DNA of 64,000 nt from Spirochaetales bacterium (GCA_003252395.1 QKEL01000011.1:310001-374000), one strand, 5' to 3'. Positions 49,302-57,312 are shown, counted from the stretch's first letter. Notes: generated by a model from the letters alone, not told the origin. Translations and numbers: made by a program.

Positions 49302-50336
49302 CTATTTTCTCCACATGACGTGTTGTTTCCCGAACTCAGTCCTCGCTACCCTTACGCGGTCGATAGTATCGAAATCCTCAACTCGCTCGGGAAGCGGATT
49401 ATGCGCGAGGATTCCGAGTTCCCGCGCGGGGAGGATCGCGTCCGCGAAGACGAAGTACGATAGACCGTCGTCGTCAAGGTCGTCGAAGCTTTGCGGGAAC
49501 GCACGTCGGTACGCCGTGCGGAGGTCATCTATAAAAATCGTGTCGTTCTCGCTTTTTGCTATCAGTCGAAGCGCGAAGAGCGTCCATTCCCCGGCGCCGT
49601 CCATCATACGGTCATTCACGGGATTGTCGGTATCGTTATAGAGATCGATCATGGCCGCGAAAAGTTCGCGGTAGAGCGTTTGCCAGTCCTCGCGCGAGAG
49701 TATCGCGCGGCCCTTCTCGGTAACGCGAAGCTGTTTCGATTTCGCCTCGGCGAAACCCGCGAGGCACACGCAGAGGCGAAAACGGACGAGCGGGATATAG
49801 CCAGACTCCGATTTCGGCCTCAAGATCTCTCGTACCCGCGGCGATTCCTCGAGCGCGAAGTCCTCGTCAAACCACCGTCCCGCCGCTTCCGGCGCGAGGT
49901 ATCCGCTCGCGGTCATCCGTATCGGGCCACGCGCAAGCTCGCGGAGTAACGAGATCGCGGCGCGAAGTATCGGTACGTCCCGCGTCTCTTCCGTGGTAAT
50001 AGGACCCGTAATCGTTACAAGCCGTTCGACGGCCTTTCGCCTGTCGGTGAACATGATATGGATATCCTCGGGGGAAAGCCCCGCGAAATCGGCGATCGGC
50101 TGGCTGTTTCTGATCGCCATGTAGGAGTCGAGAAACGCTTGCAATTCTTCCGCCGATTTGAACTCCCGATTGCCCGCGATGCGGCGCATGTCGTTAAGCG
50201 CGTCCGTCGCGAGGTTCGGCGTCCCGCGCATTTCCATCGCCGTCGGCTCGTTCGAGAAGCCGTTCTTCCCGAGGCAGCAGTTCTTGTATTTCTTGCCCGA
50301 GCCGCAGGGGCACGGGTCGTTTCGTCCGGCTTTCAT
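49302..50336 (-). CDS. SEC-C zinc-motif protein of unknown function
   Basis: A 344-residue soluble protein. The N-terminus carries NDPCPCGSGKKYKNCC (residues 6-21), the SEC-C zinc-binding motif first known from SecA. The rest (about 40-344) is helical and unrecognised. It includes AISLLRELARGPIRMTASGY, VTEKGRAILSREDWQTLYRE (a winged-helix-like segment) and many acidic residues near the C-terminus. The start at 50336 is immediately before the motif, as is usual. Similar proteins are scattered in genomes and sometimes near restriction or defence genes; that association is general knowledge. The gene diverges from the helicase/RmuC chimera. Confidence 0.8.
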   Translation of the reverse strand: MKAGRNDPCPCGSGKKYKNCCLGKNGFSNEPTAMEMRGTPNLATDALNDMRRIAGNREFKSAEELQAFLDSYMAIRNSQPIADFAGLSPEDIHIMFTDRRKAVERLVTITGPITTEETRDVPILRAAISLLRELARGPIRMTASGYLAPEAAGRWFDEDFALEESPRVREILRPKSESGYIPLVRFRLCVCLAGFAEAKSKQLRVTEKGRAILSREDWQTLYRELFAAMIDLYNDTDNPVNDRMMDGAGEWTLFALRLIAKSENDTIFIDDLRTAYRRAFPQSFDDLDDDGLSYFVFADAILPARELGILAHNPLPERVEDFDTIDRVRVARTEFGKQHVMWRK

Positions 50337-50405
50337 TACGCCGAATATACCCGTATTGTTTTATAATCGCAATCGTTCGTCGTATGATGGCTCGTATTGG
50401 GGATT

Positions 50406-50888
50406 ATGGAAGTTTTTCCCGCATTTTTTACGCGAATTCACGCGGAAGACATTCGAAAAGCCGTCGATGAGGGCTATGACAAAGGAAAATGCTGGCCCGA
50501 TCCTCTCATTCAGTTAAACTCAAACTATAAACGAACGGCGACGATACCTGAACTCTGTAAAGACGGCCTTTTGCATCCCGCGTGCGAGCGTTTTTTTATG
50601 GTCGGAAAACCCGAAGGCCGCGCGAGCGCCATGACCTTGTTCTCGCATCAGCTTGAGGCAATCGCCATTGCGCAGAGAAAAGAAGGGTATGTCGTTACTA
50701 CCGGAACGGGTTCCGGCAAGTTTGGCGAGGTACTCGAGAAAACGAAGCAGAAGCTTGACGCCGCGAGTAAGGAGATTGACTCGGCCGGCGTACGCTCACG
50801 GGCGATTGAGCGGCAGCTACGGGACGTGCAAGGGCTGCCGGCGGGAGCGTCGGCGAAGCTTCTGGAGAAAACTACTGTCGCTGACTGA
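50406..50888 (+). pseudogene. Deletion chimera: N-terminus of an SF2 helicase joined to C-terminus of RmuC
   Basis: A 160-codon open frame that makes sense only as a fusion. Codons 1-102 resemble the start of large DEAD/DEAH helicases with an MZB/DUF1998 domain (DPLIQLN..., DGLLHPACERFF, LFSHQLEAIA) and stop inside Walker A at VVTTGTGSGK, where Ser or Thr should follow. From FGEVLEKTKQKLDAASKEID onward the sequence is the C-terminal coiled-coil end of an RmuC-type recombination protein. No helicase motifs Ia-VI exist. A deletion probably removed the DNA between the two genes. It may still be expressed (TATAAT at 50362) but cannot be a helicase. Its end overlaps the DUF4143 gene by 17 bp. Confidence 0.7.
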
Positions 50889-52200
50889 CCAGCGCGAAAT
50901 CCGTCACTTCCCGAATCATGTGAACCGCGTAGAGCGGTAGGTTTATCAAGCCTTCCTCCCGCTTGTAATCCGTCATGGCCGTACGAACGGCTATGCGCGG
51001 CGAGAATCGCGCGCGATAGGTTTTGAGGCTTTTCCCCTGAAGGTTGATCTCCGCCTTTACCTCGATCGGAACGACGTCCGTTCCCGTATCGACGAGAAAA
51101 TCGATTTCGGCCGAGTTTCGGTCATTGGTCCAGTACCAGGTCGTGATGTTCTTGAGCGTGACCAATTGCTGGAGGACGTACTGTTCCGTCAGCGCGCCCT
51201 TGAATTCCCTGAACAGTTCGTTGCCGTCGAGCAGGATATGCGGAGCGAGACCGGTCAGGCATGAAAGAAGGCCGACGTCGAGCGCGAACAGCTTGAAAGC
51301 CCTGAGGTCTTCGGACGCCTTGAGCGGGAGGCTCGGCACGGTAACGCGGTGTACCTTGTGCACGAGACCGCAGTCGCACAGCCATTGCATGGCAAGCTCA
51401 TACTCCCGCGCGCGGCTTCCTTCCTTGATGAGTCCGTACATGAATTTCTTGTTTTCCCGCGCGAGCTGGGCGGGAATGCTGTTCCAGAGCATCCTGATGC
51501 GGGGAACCGTTTCGTGCGGCGCGTGTTTCGAAAAGTCCTGTTCGTACGCGGTCAATATGCTTTGCTGCAGTTCACGGGCTTCGCGAAAGTCCCGGCGCAC
51601 GGCAAATGCCGCCACGACCTCCGGCATTCCGCCGACGAAATAGTACTGCTTGAGGAGATCGATGTAGGTCGACTTGAACGGGGCTACCATATCGAAATCC
51701 AGGCGTGCGAGCGTTTCTTCACACCGTTCGTTACCCGTCGCCTTCAGGAACTCCGGAAAGGACAGGGGATAAAGGTCGAGAAACTCGACCTTTCCGACGG
51801 GGAAATTGGTCCCCGCGTGCAGGGCAACGCCCAAAAGCGATCCGGCGCAGATGATCTGGTACTCGCTCGCGTTCTCATGAAAGTACTTGAGCGCGGTTAA
51901 CGCCTTTGGTACTTCCTGAATCTCGTCGAAGATGAGCAATGTTTTTTCGCTTTCGATTTTCTGCCCGCTGTAGAGCTCAAGTCCTCTGACGAGGCGCACG
52001 GTATCTGCATCCTCTGCAAAAAGGTCCTTCATGATGCGGTTATTGTCAAAGTTGACGTATACCGTGTTTTCGTACGCGATACGGCCGAATTCCTTCATGA
52101 GCCAGGTTTTCCCCGTTTGCCGGGCACCCCGGATTATCAGTGGCTTCCGGTTTTTTCGCGCTTTCCATTCCTGTAACTGGGCCATTGCAGCTCTTTCCAT
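50872..52200 (-). CDS. AAA-type ATPase with C-terminal DUF4143 domain
   Basis: A 442-residue predicted ATPase (AAA_14 + DUF4143). Walker A is GARQTGKTW (about 25-33), Walker B is LLIFDEIQEVP (about 87-97), and sensor-like CAGSLLGVAL lies near 118. DUF4143 spans about 195-370 (KQYYFVGGMPEVV, FALDVGLLSCLTGL). The end has an Mrr/archaeal Holliday-junction-nuclease-like strand (AEIDFLVDTGTDVVPIEVKA; Asp and Glu-x-Lys). The family is widespread in anaerobes and of unknown role. The ATG at 52200 follows AGGAGG. The gene and its upstream DNA are more AT-rich than their neighbours, consistent with transfer. Confidence 0.9.
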   Translation of the reverse strand: MERAAMAQLQEWKARKNRKPLIIRGARQTGKTWLMKEFGRIAYENTVYVNFDNNRIMKDLFAEDADTVRLVRGLELYSGQKIESEKTLLIFDEIQEVPKALTALKYFHENASEYQIICAGSLLGVALHAGTNFPVGKVEFLDLYPLSFPEFLKATGNERCEETLARLDFDMVAPFKSTYIDLLKQYYFVGGMPEVVAAFAVRRDFREARELQQSILTAYEQDFSKHAPHETVPRIRMLWNSIPAQLARENKKFMYGLIKEGSRAREYELAMQWLCDCGLVHKVHRVTVPSLPLKASEDLRAFKLFALDVGLLSCLTGLAPHILLDGNELFREFKGALTEQYVLQQLVTLKNITTWYWTNDRNSAEIDFLVDTGTDVVPIEVKAEINLQGKSLKTYRARFSPRIAVRTAMTDYKREEGLINLPLYAVHMIREVTDFALVSQRQ

Positions 52201-52387
52201 CTGGAGGCCTCCTGAAAGATGCGAACTGTAATTGATTTACGCGCAAAGTTACACTTTTTACAACCACTTTTTGCTCTTTCAATCACATTTATACAGCGTC
52301 TTTTCGGGTTATCAATACACTAAATACGACGACTTTTCGGTGTCTGAGAAGCATCGTCTGACAGGAGGTTTGCTCAAAGCAACCGAC
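52201..52387. other. AT-rich intergenic stretch upstream of the DUF4143 gene
   Basis: About 190 bp of low-GC DNA in an otherwise GC-rich window, with no gene that I can support. It probably carries the promoter of the DUF4143 gene (minus strand), but no clean -35/-10 pair stands out. Confidence 0.5.
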
Positions 52388-52417
52388 AAAAAAGAAAAGC
52401 CGTCCTTTCGGACGGCT
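52388..52417 (-). terminator. Second, distal terminator downstream of tRNA-Ala
   Basis: Minus-strand stem AGCCGTCC/GGACGGCT (52417-52410 with 52405-52398), GAAA loop, then TTTTCTTTTTT. The core is identical to the terminator at 43156-43173. Together with the hairpin at 52531 it brackets a 113-bp structured segment. Confidence 0.75.
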
Positions 52418-52530
52418 CCATCTGGTACTTTTAGCACGGGGATTCGGCTTCCAGTCGTCGCTTCGCGCCTCCGGGTCGTTCGACCCTTCGAACGCTCGAA
52501 GCTACGCCGCGAATCCCATATTCTCCTAAT
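52418..52530 (-). repeat. Highly structured 113-bp segment with an inverted tRNA 3'-end copy
   Basis: The segment lies between two minus-strand terminators. It contains nested inverted repeats: GGGATTCG (about 52438) with CGAATCCC (52510-52517), the hairpin GGGTCGTTCGACCC, and several TTCGAA-like units. CGAATCCCATATTCTCC (52510-52526) is a 16/17 inverted match to the adjacent tRNA-Ala 3' end (52562-52578). It could be a decayed tRNA gene, a dispersed REP-like element or a small RNA. It encodes no plausible protein. Confidence 0.45.
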
Positions 52531-52560
52531 AAAAAAAGGAGTCCTTTCGGACTCCTTTTT
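52531..52560 (-). terminator. Terminator of tRNA-Ala
   Basis: Stem GGAGTCC (52538-52544) / GGACTCC (52549-52555) with loop TTTC, flanked by seven A and six T, immediately behind the tRNA 3' end on the minus strand. Confidence 0.9.
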
Positions 52561-52633
52561 TGGAGAATAGGGGATTCGAACCCCTGGCCTATTGATTGCG
52601 AACCAATCGCTCTACCAACTGAGCTAATTCCCC
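52561..52633 (-). tRNA. tRNA-Ala (anticodon CGC)
   Basis: A 73-nt gene that folds as a full cloverleaf on the minus strand: acceptor GGGGAAT/ATTCTCC, D-arm GCTC-AGTTGGTA-GAGC, anticodon stem ATTGG/TCAAT with loop TTCGCAA (anticodon CGC at positions 34-36), T-arm AGGGG-TTCGAAT-CCCCT and discriminator A73. The G3:U70 pair, the alanine identity element, is present. CCA is not encoded. It decodes GCG, a codon in demand in this GC-rich genome. A promoter lies directly upstream and a terminator directly downstream, so it is transcribed alone. Confidence 0.95.
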
Positions 52634-52646
52634 GTTGATTGAGCTC

Positions 52647-52675
52647 AATATATACGAAAATGAATTTGAAATCAA
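52647..52675 (-). promoter_or_regulatory. Promoter of tRNA-Ala
   Basis: Minus strand: TTGATT (52675-52670), 17 bp, TATATT (52652-52647), ending 13 bp before the tRNA 5' end. It overlaps the -35 box of the divergent META lipoprotein promoter. Confidence 0.7.
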
Positions 52676-52693
52676 GCACCTTATGGTTATAGT
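52666..52693 (+). promoter_or_regulatory. Promoter of the META lipoprotein gene, possibly giving a leaderless mRNA
   Basis: TTGAAA (52666-52671), 16 bp, TATAGT (52688-52693). Initiation 7 nt downstream would fall at or just before the ATG at 52702, and no Shine-Dalgarno sequence is visible in front of that ATG. Confidence 0.5.
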
Positions 52694-52701
52694 ATTGTCG
52701 T

Positions 52702-53250
52702 ATGAAGAAGACCGAATTCGCGATTCTATCGCTTTTACTCGCCCTGGGCCTCTTGGCGGGGTGCGCGAGCGTTGCGCGACCGGCGGGAAAGGCGGAAGCG
52801 GCGGAAAACCGCGCGCCTTCCCTCGCGGGACCACCCGTCAAGCCCGGCCTCCAGGGCTCCGCATGGCTTACGGACCGGGAATGGACCATTTCGGGCTTCA
52901 ATACCGGCAGCCAATTCGTGCCTCTCGAGCCCGGCCACGGGGGAGACGCCTGGCTCTATTTCTCTGCCGACGGCTCGCTCAGCGGCTTTACCGGCACGAA
53001 CAGCTTCCGGGGAAAGTGGAAACTCGGCGCGAAAAACGCGAAGGGCGCCTACCCGATCGTCCTTTCGCCCGGCGCGATGACGAAAAAGGCCGCCATCAAC
53101 GAGATAGCGGCCCGCTTCGAGATTACGTTTATCGCTGACCTGCAAAAGAGCGCGTCCCTCGTCCCGCTCAAGTCCGGCATCGAGCTATTCAATTCCGCGG
53201 GGGAACGCCAGCTTTCCTTCGTATTTCTCGGTCCCCCCGGGGGCGAATAG
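52702..53250 (+). CDS. META-domain (HslJ-like) lipoprotein
   Basis: A 182-residue envelope protein. Lipobox LLAGC puts the acylated Cys at residue 21. A Pro/Ala-rich linker follows to about 50. The rest is a META domain: LQGSAWLTDREWTISGF, then FSADGSLSGFTGTNSFRGKW (the Gly-x-Asn core of META) and a C-terminal RQLSFVFLG strand. META/HslJ proteins are linked to stress or antibiotic tolerance and secretion, but have no established enzyme activity. The start lacks a ribosome site. It converges with pfk, 13 bp apart. Confidence 0.82.
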   Translation: MKKTEFAILSLLLALGLLAGCASVARPAGKAEAAENRAPSLAGPPVKPGLQGSAWLTDREWTISGFNTGSQFVPLEPGHGGDAWLYFSADGSLSGFTGTNSFRGKWKLGAKNAKGAYPIVLSPGAMTKKAAINEIAARFEITFIADLQKSASLVPLKSGIELFNSAGERQLSFVFLGPPGGE

Positions 53251-53263
53251 CGCCCCGGAATCC

Positions 53264-54640
53264 TTATTTCTCGTTCTGCCTTAGTTTCTTGCTGCTCTGG
53301 AGGTACGATTCCCTGTCGTTGACCATCAGGATGGGCTGGCTGGTCGCGTCCAGGCAATCGCGCCACAGGGAACCCTCGGGGTCCACGTAGTTCTTCTTGC
53401 TCGTGGCGACCTTGATGGGCAGGTGCACGAATTTGTTGTGCACCAGGCCGATCAAAAGCTTCGTCTTCCCGGCCATGGCCGCGTGTACCGCGTTATTCCC
53501 CAGGCGCTCGCAGTAGATCGAGTCGATGGGGGCCGCGGGGGCCGAGCGGATCTGGTAGCTGGGGTCTATGTATTTCAGGTTGATGTGCATGCCGATGGAC
53601 TTGAAGTATTCCGCGATTCGGTCCTTGAGGAAGGCCCCGATATCGGCGAGCTTCTTGTTCCCGGAGGCGTCGGTACCCTGCACGGCGTCCAGGAGGTCCT
53701 GGCCCGCGCCTTCCGCCACCACCACCACCGCGTGGTGCCGCGCGCGAAGCCGCTCTTCCAGGTGATGCAGGAATCCCTGGGGCCCGTCCAGCTCGAAGGG
53801 CACCTCCGGGATCATCACGAAGTTCGCCTCGTGGCTCGCGATGGCCGTATGGGTCGCGATAAAGCCGGCCTCGCGGCCCATGAGCTTCACGAGGCCGATC
53901 CCGTTGATCTGGGAATGGGCCTCCATGTGCGCCGCGGCGACCGACTCGGCGGCCTTCACCACGGCGGTGTCGAATCCGAAGGATTTCTGGATGAAGGAAA
54001 GGTCGTTGTCCACCGTCTTCGGGATCCCGACCACCGCGATCTTCAGGCCGCGCTTCTCTATCTCCTCGGCCACGTCCAGGGCGCCCCGCTGGGTCCCGTC
54101 GCCGCCGATAATGAATATCATGTTTATATTGAGGTTTTCGATCGCGTCGGCGATCTCGATCACGCGGTCGCCGCCCCCGCGGGAAGTGCCGAGTATAGAG
54201 CCGCCGGTCTTATGGCAGTCGTCCACCACCGCCGGGTTCAGGGGCATGATATCGAAGCCGTATTCCGGAAGGAGGCCCTTGAAGCCGAAACGGATGCCGG
54301 AAATGCGGCGAACCCCGTAGCGGTGCCACAGGGAGCGGGTCACGGCGCGAACCACGTCGTTCAGTCCAGGGCACAGGCCCCCGCAGGTCACGATGGCGGC
54401 GTGCACGTGGCTCGGATTGAAGAAGATCTTCTCCCGGGGCCCGGCTTTCTCGAGCAGGTCGCCGCGCGTGCACGGGCCGATCACGTCGTCAAGCTTCGCG
54501 TCCATCTTGTACCGGACGAATTCGTCTTCGCTCACGTAGTTCGCTATGAAGTCGCCTTCGACGTTCGACAGCTGAATGGGTGACTGAACCTTGCACGGTC
54601 CGAGGCTGGAAATGGTAAAATCGTACTTGATTGAGGACAT
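53264..54640 (-). CDS. pfkA: 6-phosphofructokinase (spirochaete/group X type)
   Basis: A 458-residue glycolytic phosphofructokinase (classic bacterial PfkA has about 320). The phosphoryl-donor site reads GGDGTQ (179-184), and the catalytic/specificity loop is PKTVDND (207-213). In E. coli numbering this is Gly104 with Lys124. Gly104 fits ATP as donor, Lys124 is the residue normally found in pyrophosphate enzymes, and this Gly/Lys pair is that of group X ATP enzymes such as trypanosomal PFK. F6P contacts are in MGREAGFIA and PEVPFE. The ATG at 54640 follows TTAGGAGC. Pyrophosphate use is thus less likely, but only assay can decide. Confidence 0.92.
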   Translation of the reverse strand: MSSIKYDFTISSLGPCKVQSPIQLSNVEGDFIANYVSEDEFVRYKMDAKLDDVIGPCTRGDLLEKAGPREKIFFNPSHVHAAIVTCGGLCPGLNDVVRAVTRSLWHRYGVRRISGIRFGFKGLLPEYGFDIMPLNPAVVDDCHKTGGSILGTSRGGGDRVIEIADAIENLNINMIFIIGGDGTQRGALDVAEEIEKRGLKIAVVGIPKTVDNDLSFIQKSFGFDTAVVKAAESVAAAHMEAHSQINGIGLVKLMGREAGFIATHTAIASHEANFVMIPEVPFELDGPQGFLHHLEERLRARHHAVVVVAEGAGQDLLDAVQGTDASGNKKLADIGAFLKDRIAEYFKSIGMHINLKYIDPSYQIRSAPAAPIDSIYCERLGNNAVHAAMAGKTKLLIGLVHNKFVHLPIKVATSKKNYVDPEGSLWRDCLDATSQPILMVNDRESYLQSSKKLRQNEK

Positions 54641-54660
54641 GGCTTGCTCCTAATTCCTTA

Positions 54661-54689
54661 AGTATAGTGATTTGGAATTGGCTGAACAA
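54661..54689 (-). promoter_or_regulatory. Promoter of pfkA
   Basis: Minus strand: TTGTTC (54689-54684), 17 bp, TATACT (54666-54661), 20 bp before the start codon. The -10 is strong and the -35 weak. It is back-to-back with the nifU-like promoter. Confidence 0.5.
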
Positions 54690-54697
54690 TACGTAAC

Positions 54698-54727
54698 TTG
54701 ACCCCGCGGGGGGTTAACGGGTATCTT
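54698..54727 (+). promoter_or_regulatory. Promoter of the NifU-like gene
   Basis: TTGACC (54698-54703), 18 bp containing GGGGGGTTAACGGG, TATCTT (54722-54727), 36 bp before the ATG at 54764. Confidence 0.5.
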
Positions 54728-54763
54728 TCACCTGGGCGCCGCGGCGTCCAGGAGGTACCTATT

Positions 54764-54994
54764 ATGCTCGCAGACGCAGTGAAAACCGCTCTTGAAGATA
54801 TTCGTCCCCAGCTCCAGGCTGACGGCGGCGATCTCGAACTCGTTTCCGTTTCCGACGACGGCAAGGTCACGGTCAAGTTGACCGGGGCGTGCGGCTCCTG
54901 CCCCATGTCCACCATGACCCTGAAAATGGGCGTCGAGGCCCATCTTCTGAAGCACGTTCCCGGAGTCACCGAAGTTATCCAGGCGTTCGCCTGA
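54764..54994 (+). CDS. NifU C-terminal-domain Fe-S scaffold protein
   Basis: A 76-residue single-domain Nfu-type protein that carries and donates [4Fe-4S] clusters. The cluster motif is GACGSCPMSTMTLKMGVE (Cys43, Cys46), preceded by RPQLQADGGDLELV, the typical start of the domain. The ATG at 54764 follows GGAGGTACC. Five nt after its stop begins the ygiQ gene, whose radical-SAM cluster would be a natural client; that link is inferred from the operon. Confidence 0.93.
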   Translation: MLADAVKTALEDIRPQLQADGGDLELVSVSDDGKVTVKLTGACGSCPMSTMTLKMGVEAHLLKHVPGVTEVIQAFA

Positions 54995-54999
54995 TCGCC

Positions 55000-56931
55000 G
55001 TGAGCGACCGGTCTTCCTTCCTTCCGGTTACCCGGGCGGACATGGAGGCCCGGGGATGGGACCGATGCGACTTCGTCCTGGTTTCGGGCGACGCCTACGT
55101 GGACCATCCGTCCTTCGCGGCGGCCCTGCTCGGCCGTCTCCTTGAGTCCAGGGGCTACCGGGTAGGCATTGTCGCCCAGCCCGACTGGAGGGGCGCGGGC
55201 GGCGATTTCATCGCGCTCGGCCCTCCCCGGCTCGCCTGGCTCGTGAGCGCCGGCGCCATGGACTCCATGGTCGCCCGCTACACGGCCAACAACAAACCCC
55301 GATCCGAAGATTCCTACTCCCCCGGCGGGAAAAGCGGCCGAAGGCCCGACCGCGCGCTCATGGCCTACGTCGCCAAGATACGCGAGCTGAAAACCGGCGC
55401 GCCCGTCGTTATCGGCGGCATCGAGGCCTCGCTCCGCCGATTCGCCCACTACGACTATTGGTCAAACACGGTCCGCCGTTCCGTCCTCCTCGACACCAAG
55501 GCCGACCTCCTCGTGTACGGCATGGGCGAGCGCCCGATCCTCGAAATAGCCGAACGGCTCGCGAAGGCGCGCTCCGCGGCGCCCGACGGCCCGTTCCCGG
55601 AAACCTGCCTCCGGGGTATCCGCGGCACCGCGTGGCGCACCGGCCGCGCGGAAGAGCTGCCGAAAAGCGCCGAAGAACTGCCTTCCTTCGCGGAAATTAA
55701 GGCCGAAGCGAAGGCCTACTGCCGCCACTATCTCATCCAGGAACGAAACAGCGACCCCCTCAACGCGAAGGCGCTGATCGAGCGCAGCGAGGACCGGTAC
55801 GTGGTCCAGGAAATCCCCGCCCTCCCCCTCGAGCCCGCCGCCTTCGACGCGGTTATCGAGCTCCCCTACGCGCGCCGGTGGCACCCGGACTACGACGCGG
55901 CAGGGGGCATTCCCGCCCTCGAGGAGGTGCGGTTTTCCCTCACGAGCTGCCGGGGCTGCTTCGGCGCGTGCGCGTTTTGCGCCATAACCTTCCACCAGGG
56001 CAGGCAAATCCAGGCGCGAAGCCACGACTCCCTCGAGCGGGAGGCCCTCCTCCTCGCGAAGGACCCCGAATTCAAGGGCTACATCCACGACGTGGGCGGC
56101 CCGAGCGCCAATTTTCGCGTGCCCTCGTGCGCGAAGCAGGCCGCGTCGGGATCGTGCCGGGACCGGCAATGCCTGGGAACGGAGCCCTGCCCCGCCCTCA
56201 AGGCCGATCACCGCGATTACGTTGCGTTGCTCCGCAGGCTGCGCGCCCTTCCGGGCGTGAAGAAGGTATTCGTCCGCTCGGGCATCCGCTACGACTACGC
56301 CATGCTGGACCCCGACCGGACGTTTATCGAGGAGCTCTGCGCCCACCACGTCTCCGGCCAGCTCAAGGTTGCCCCGGAACACACCTCCGACCGGGTGCTT
56401 TCGCTCATGCGAAAGAGCACGCGGGAGATGTACCTGCGCTTCGAGAAGGCCTTTCGGGAAACCAACGAACGGCTCGGCAAAAGGCAGTTTCTCGTTCCCT
56501 ACTATATCGCGAGCCATCCCGGGGCCGACCTTTCCGACGCGCTCCACACGGCCCTCGCCCTGAGGGAATCGGGCTTCGTGCCGGACCAGGTCCAGGATTT
56601 TTACCCCACGCCGGGAACGTTGGCCACCTGCATGTACCATACGGGGCTTAACCCCGAGACCTTGGAGCCGGTTTACGTGGCCCGCGGCGCCCGGGAACGG
56701 AGCCTGCAGCGGGCCCTCCTTCAGTTCAACAAACCGGAAAACCGCGCCCTCGTCGCCGAAGCCCTGCGCCTCTTGGGCAGGGAAGACCTGCTGGGCGCGC
56801 TCTGTCCCGGCGGGACCCCAGGCAATACGGGACGCTCCGGCGCATCGGGCCGCACCGGAGCCCCGCGCCGCGGCGGTTCCGAGCCCGGCTCAGGGGCGGG
56901 GCAAAAAAGCAAAAAAAAGCGCCCGGAATAG
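55000..56931 (+). CDS. ygiQ: YgiQ family radical SAM protein
   Basis: A 643-residue radical SAM enzyme of the UPF0313/YgiQ family. The [4Fe-4S] cysteines are CFGACAFC (Cys320, Cys324, Cys327). The N-terminal region (1-290) carries the family's FLPVTRADMEARGWDRCDFV then VSGDAYVDHPSF. The C-terminal DUF3362 region includes PGTLATCMYHTGLNPETL. The biochemical reaction is unknown. The start is GTG at 55000, 5 nt after the NifU-like stop. The last 40 residues are a low-complexity Gly/Arg/Lys tail whose end coincides with a terminator of the opposite strand. Confidence 0.93.
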   Translation: MSDRSSFLPVTRADMEARGWDRCDFVLVSGDAYVDHPSFAAALLGRLLESRGYRVGIVAQPDWRGAGGDFIALGPPRLAWLVSAGAMDSMVARYTANNKPRSEDSYSPGGKSGRRPDRALMAYVAKIRELKTGAPVVIGGIEASLRRFAHYDYWSNTVRRSVLLDTKADLLVYGMGERPILEIAERLAKARSAAPDGPFPETCLRGIRGTAWRTGRAEELPKSAEELPSFAEIKAEAKAYCRHYLIQERNSDPLNAKALIERSEDRYVVQEIPALPLEPAAFDAVIELPYARRWHPDYDAAGGIPALEEVRFSLTSCRGCFGACAFCAITFHQGRQIQARSHDSLEREALLLAKDPEFKGYIHDVGGPSANFRVPSCAKQAASGSCRDRQCLGTEPCPALKADHRDYVALLRRLRALPGVKKVFVRSGIRYDYAMLDPDRTFIEELCAHHVSGQLKVAPEHTSDRVLSLMRKSTREMYLRFEKAFRETNERLGKRQFLVPYYIASHPGADLSDALHTALALRESGFVPDQVQDFYPTPGTLATCMYHTGLNPETLEPVYVARGARERSLQRALLQFNKPENRALVAEALRLLGREDLLGALCPGGTPGNTGRSGASGRTGAPRRGGSEPGSGAGQKSKKKRPE

Positions 56932-56943
56932 GATTCCGGACGC
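56911..56943 (-). terminator. Minus-strand terminator inside the 3' end of ygiQ
   Basis: Minus strand: stem GCGTCCGGAA (56943-56934) / TTCCGGGCGC (56928-56919), one mismatch, 5-nt loop, then eight T (56918-56911). It serves the small membrane-protein gene at 57009 and overlaps the last seven codons of ygiQ, whose KSKKKRPE end is encoded by it. Confidence 0.8.
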
Positions 56944-57008
56944 CTCATCGAAAGGATGCGATCGCGTTCGCCCCGAGCGAACGGGACGCGGCGATTCCTT
57001 CGCTCCGC

Positions 57009-57290
57009 TTACCACCAGCCCCACAGGGTTCCGAGCCGGGTGCAATACCAGGAAACGACGATCAGGTCGGCTACGGTAAGCGCCTTGTACCAAAGCGCCA
57101 CGGAAACGTCCTTTTTGCCCAGTTTCATTTCCTGATACACCGATACCCCGAGCGCGCCGAGCAGGCCGACAAAGGCGACGACACCCAACGCGACGTTCCC
57201 GTCGCCCACTGCCGGGAAGGTTAGCAGGAAAAAGACCACAAACGCGGCGAAAACCGCGGCAAACAGCGCGAGAACCGATTTAGTTACCAT
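57009..57290 (-). CDS. Small membrane protein of unknown function
   Basis: A 93-residue protein with three likely membrane helices: ALFAAVFAAFVVFFLLTFPA (about 8-27), NVALGVVAFVGLLGALGVSV (about 32-51), and ALTVADLIVVSWYC near the C-terminus. The last residues are Trp-rich (LGTLWGWW). I do not recognise the family. Clear signals support it as a gene: AAAGGAGCG before the ATG at 57290, a promoter at 57313-57342 and a strong terminator behind it. Confidence 0.75.
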   Translation of the reverse strand: MVTKSVLALFAAVFAAFVVFFLLTFPAVGDGNVALGVVAFVGLLGALGVSVYQEMKLGKKDVSVALWYKALTVADLIVVSWYCTRLGTLWGWW

Positions 57291-57312
57291 ACGTTTCGCT
57301 CCTTTGTAAAAG

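Noticed and set aside
52232..52570. 112-codon plus-strand open frame across the AT-rich gap
   Set aside because: It runs through two terminators and the structured repeat segment and stops in the tRNA end; not a protein gene.
52510..52578. Attachment site of an integrated element at tRNA-Ala
   Set aside because: The repeated tRNA end is inverted rather than direct, and no integrase gene is nearby, so there is no evidence for an integrated element.
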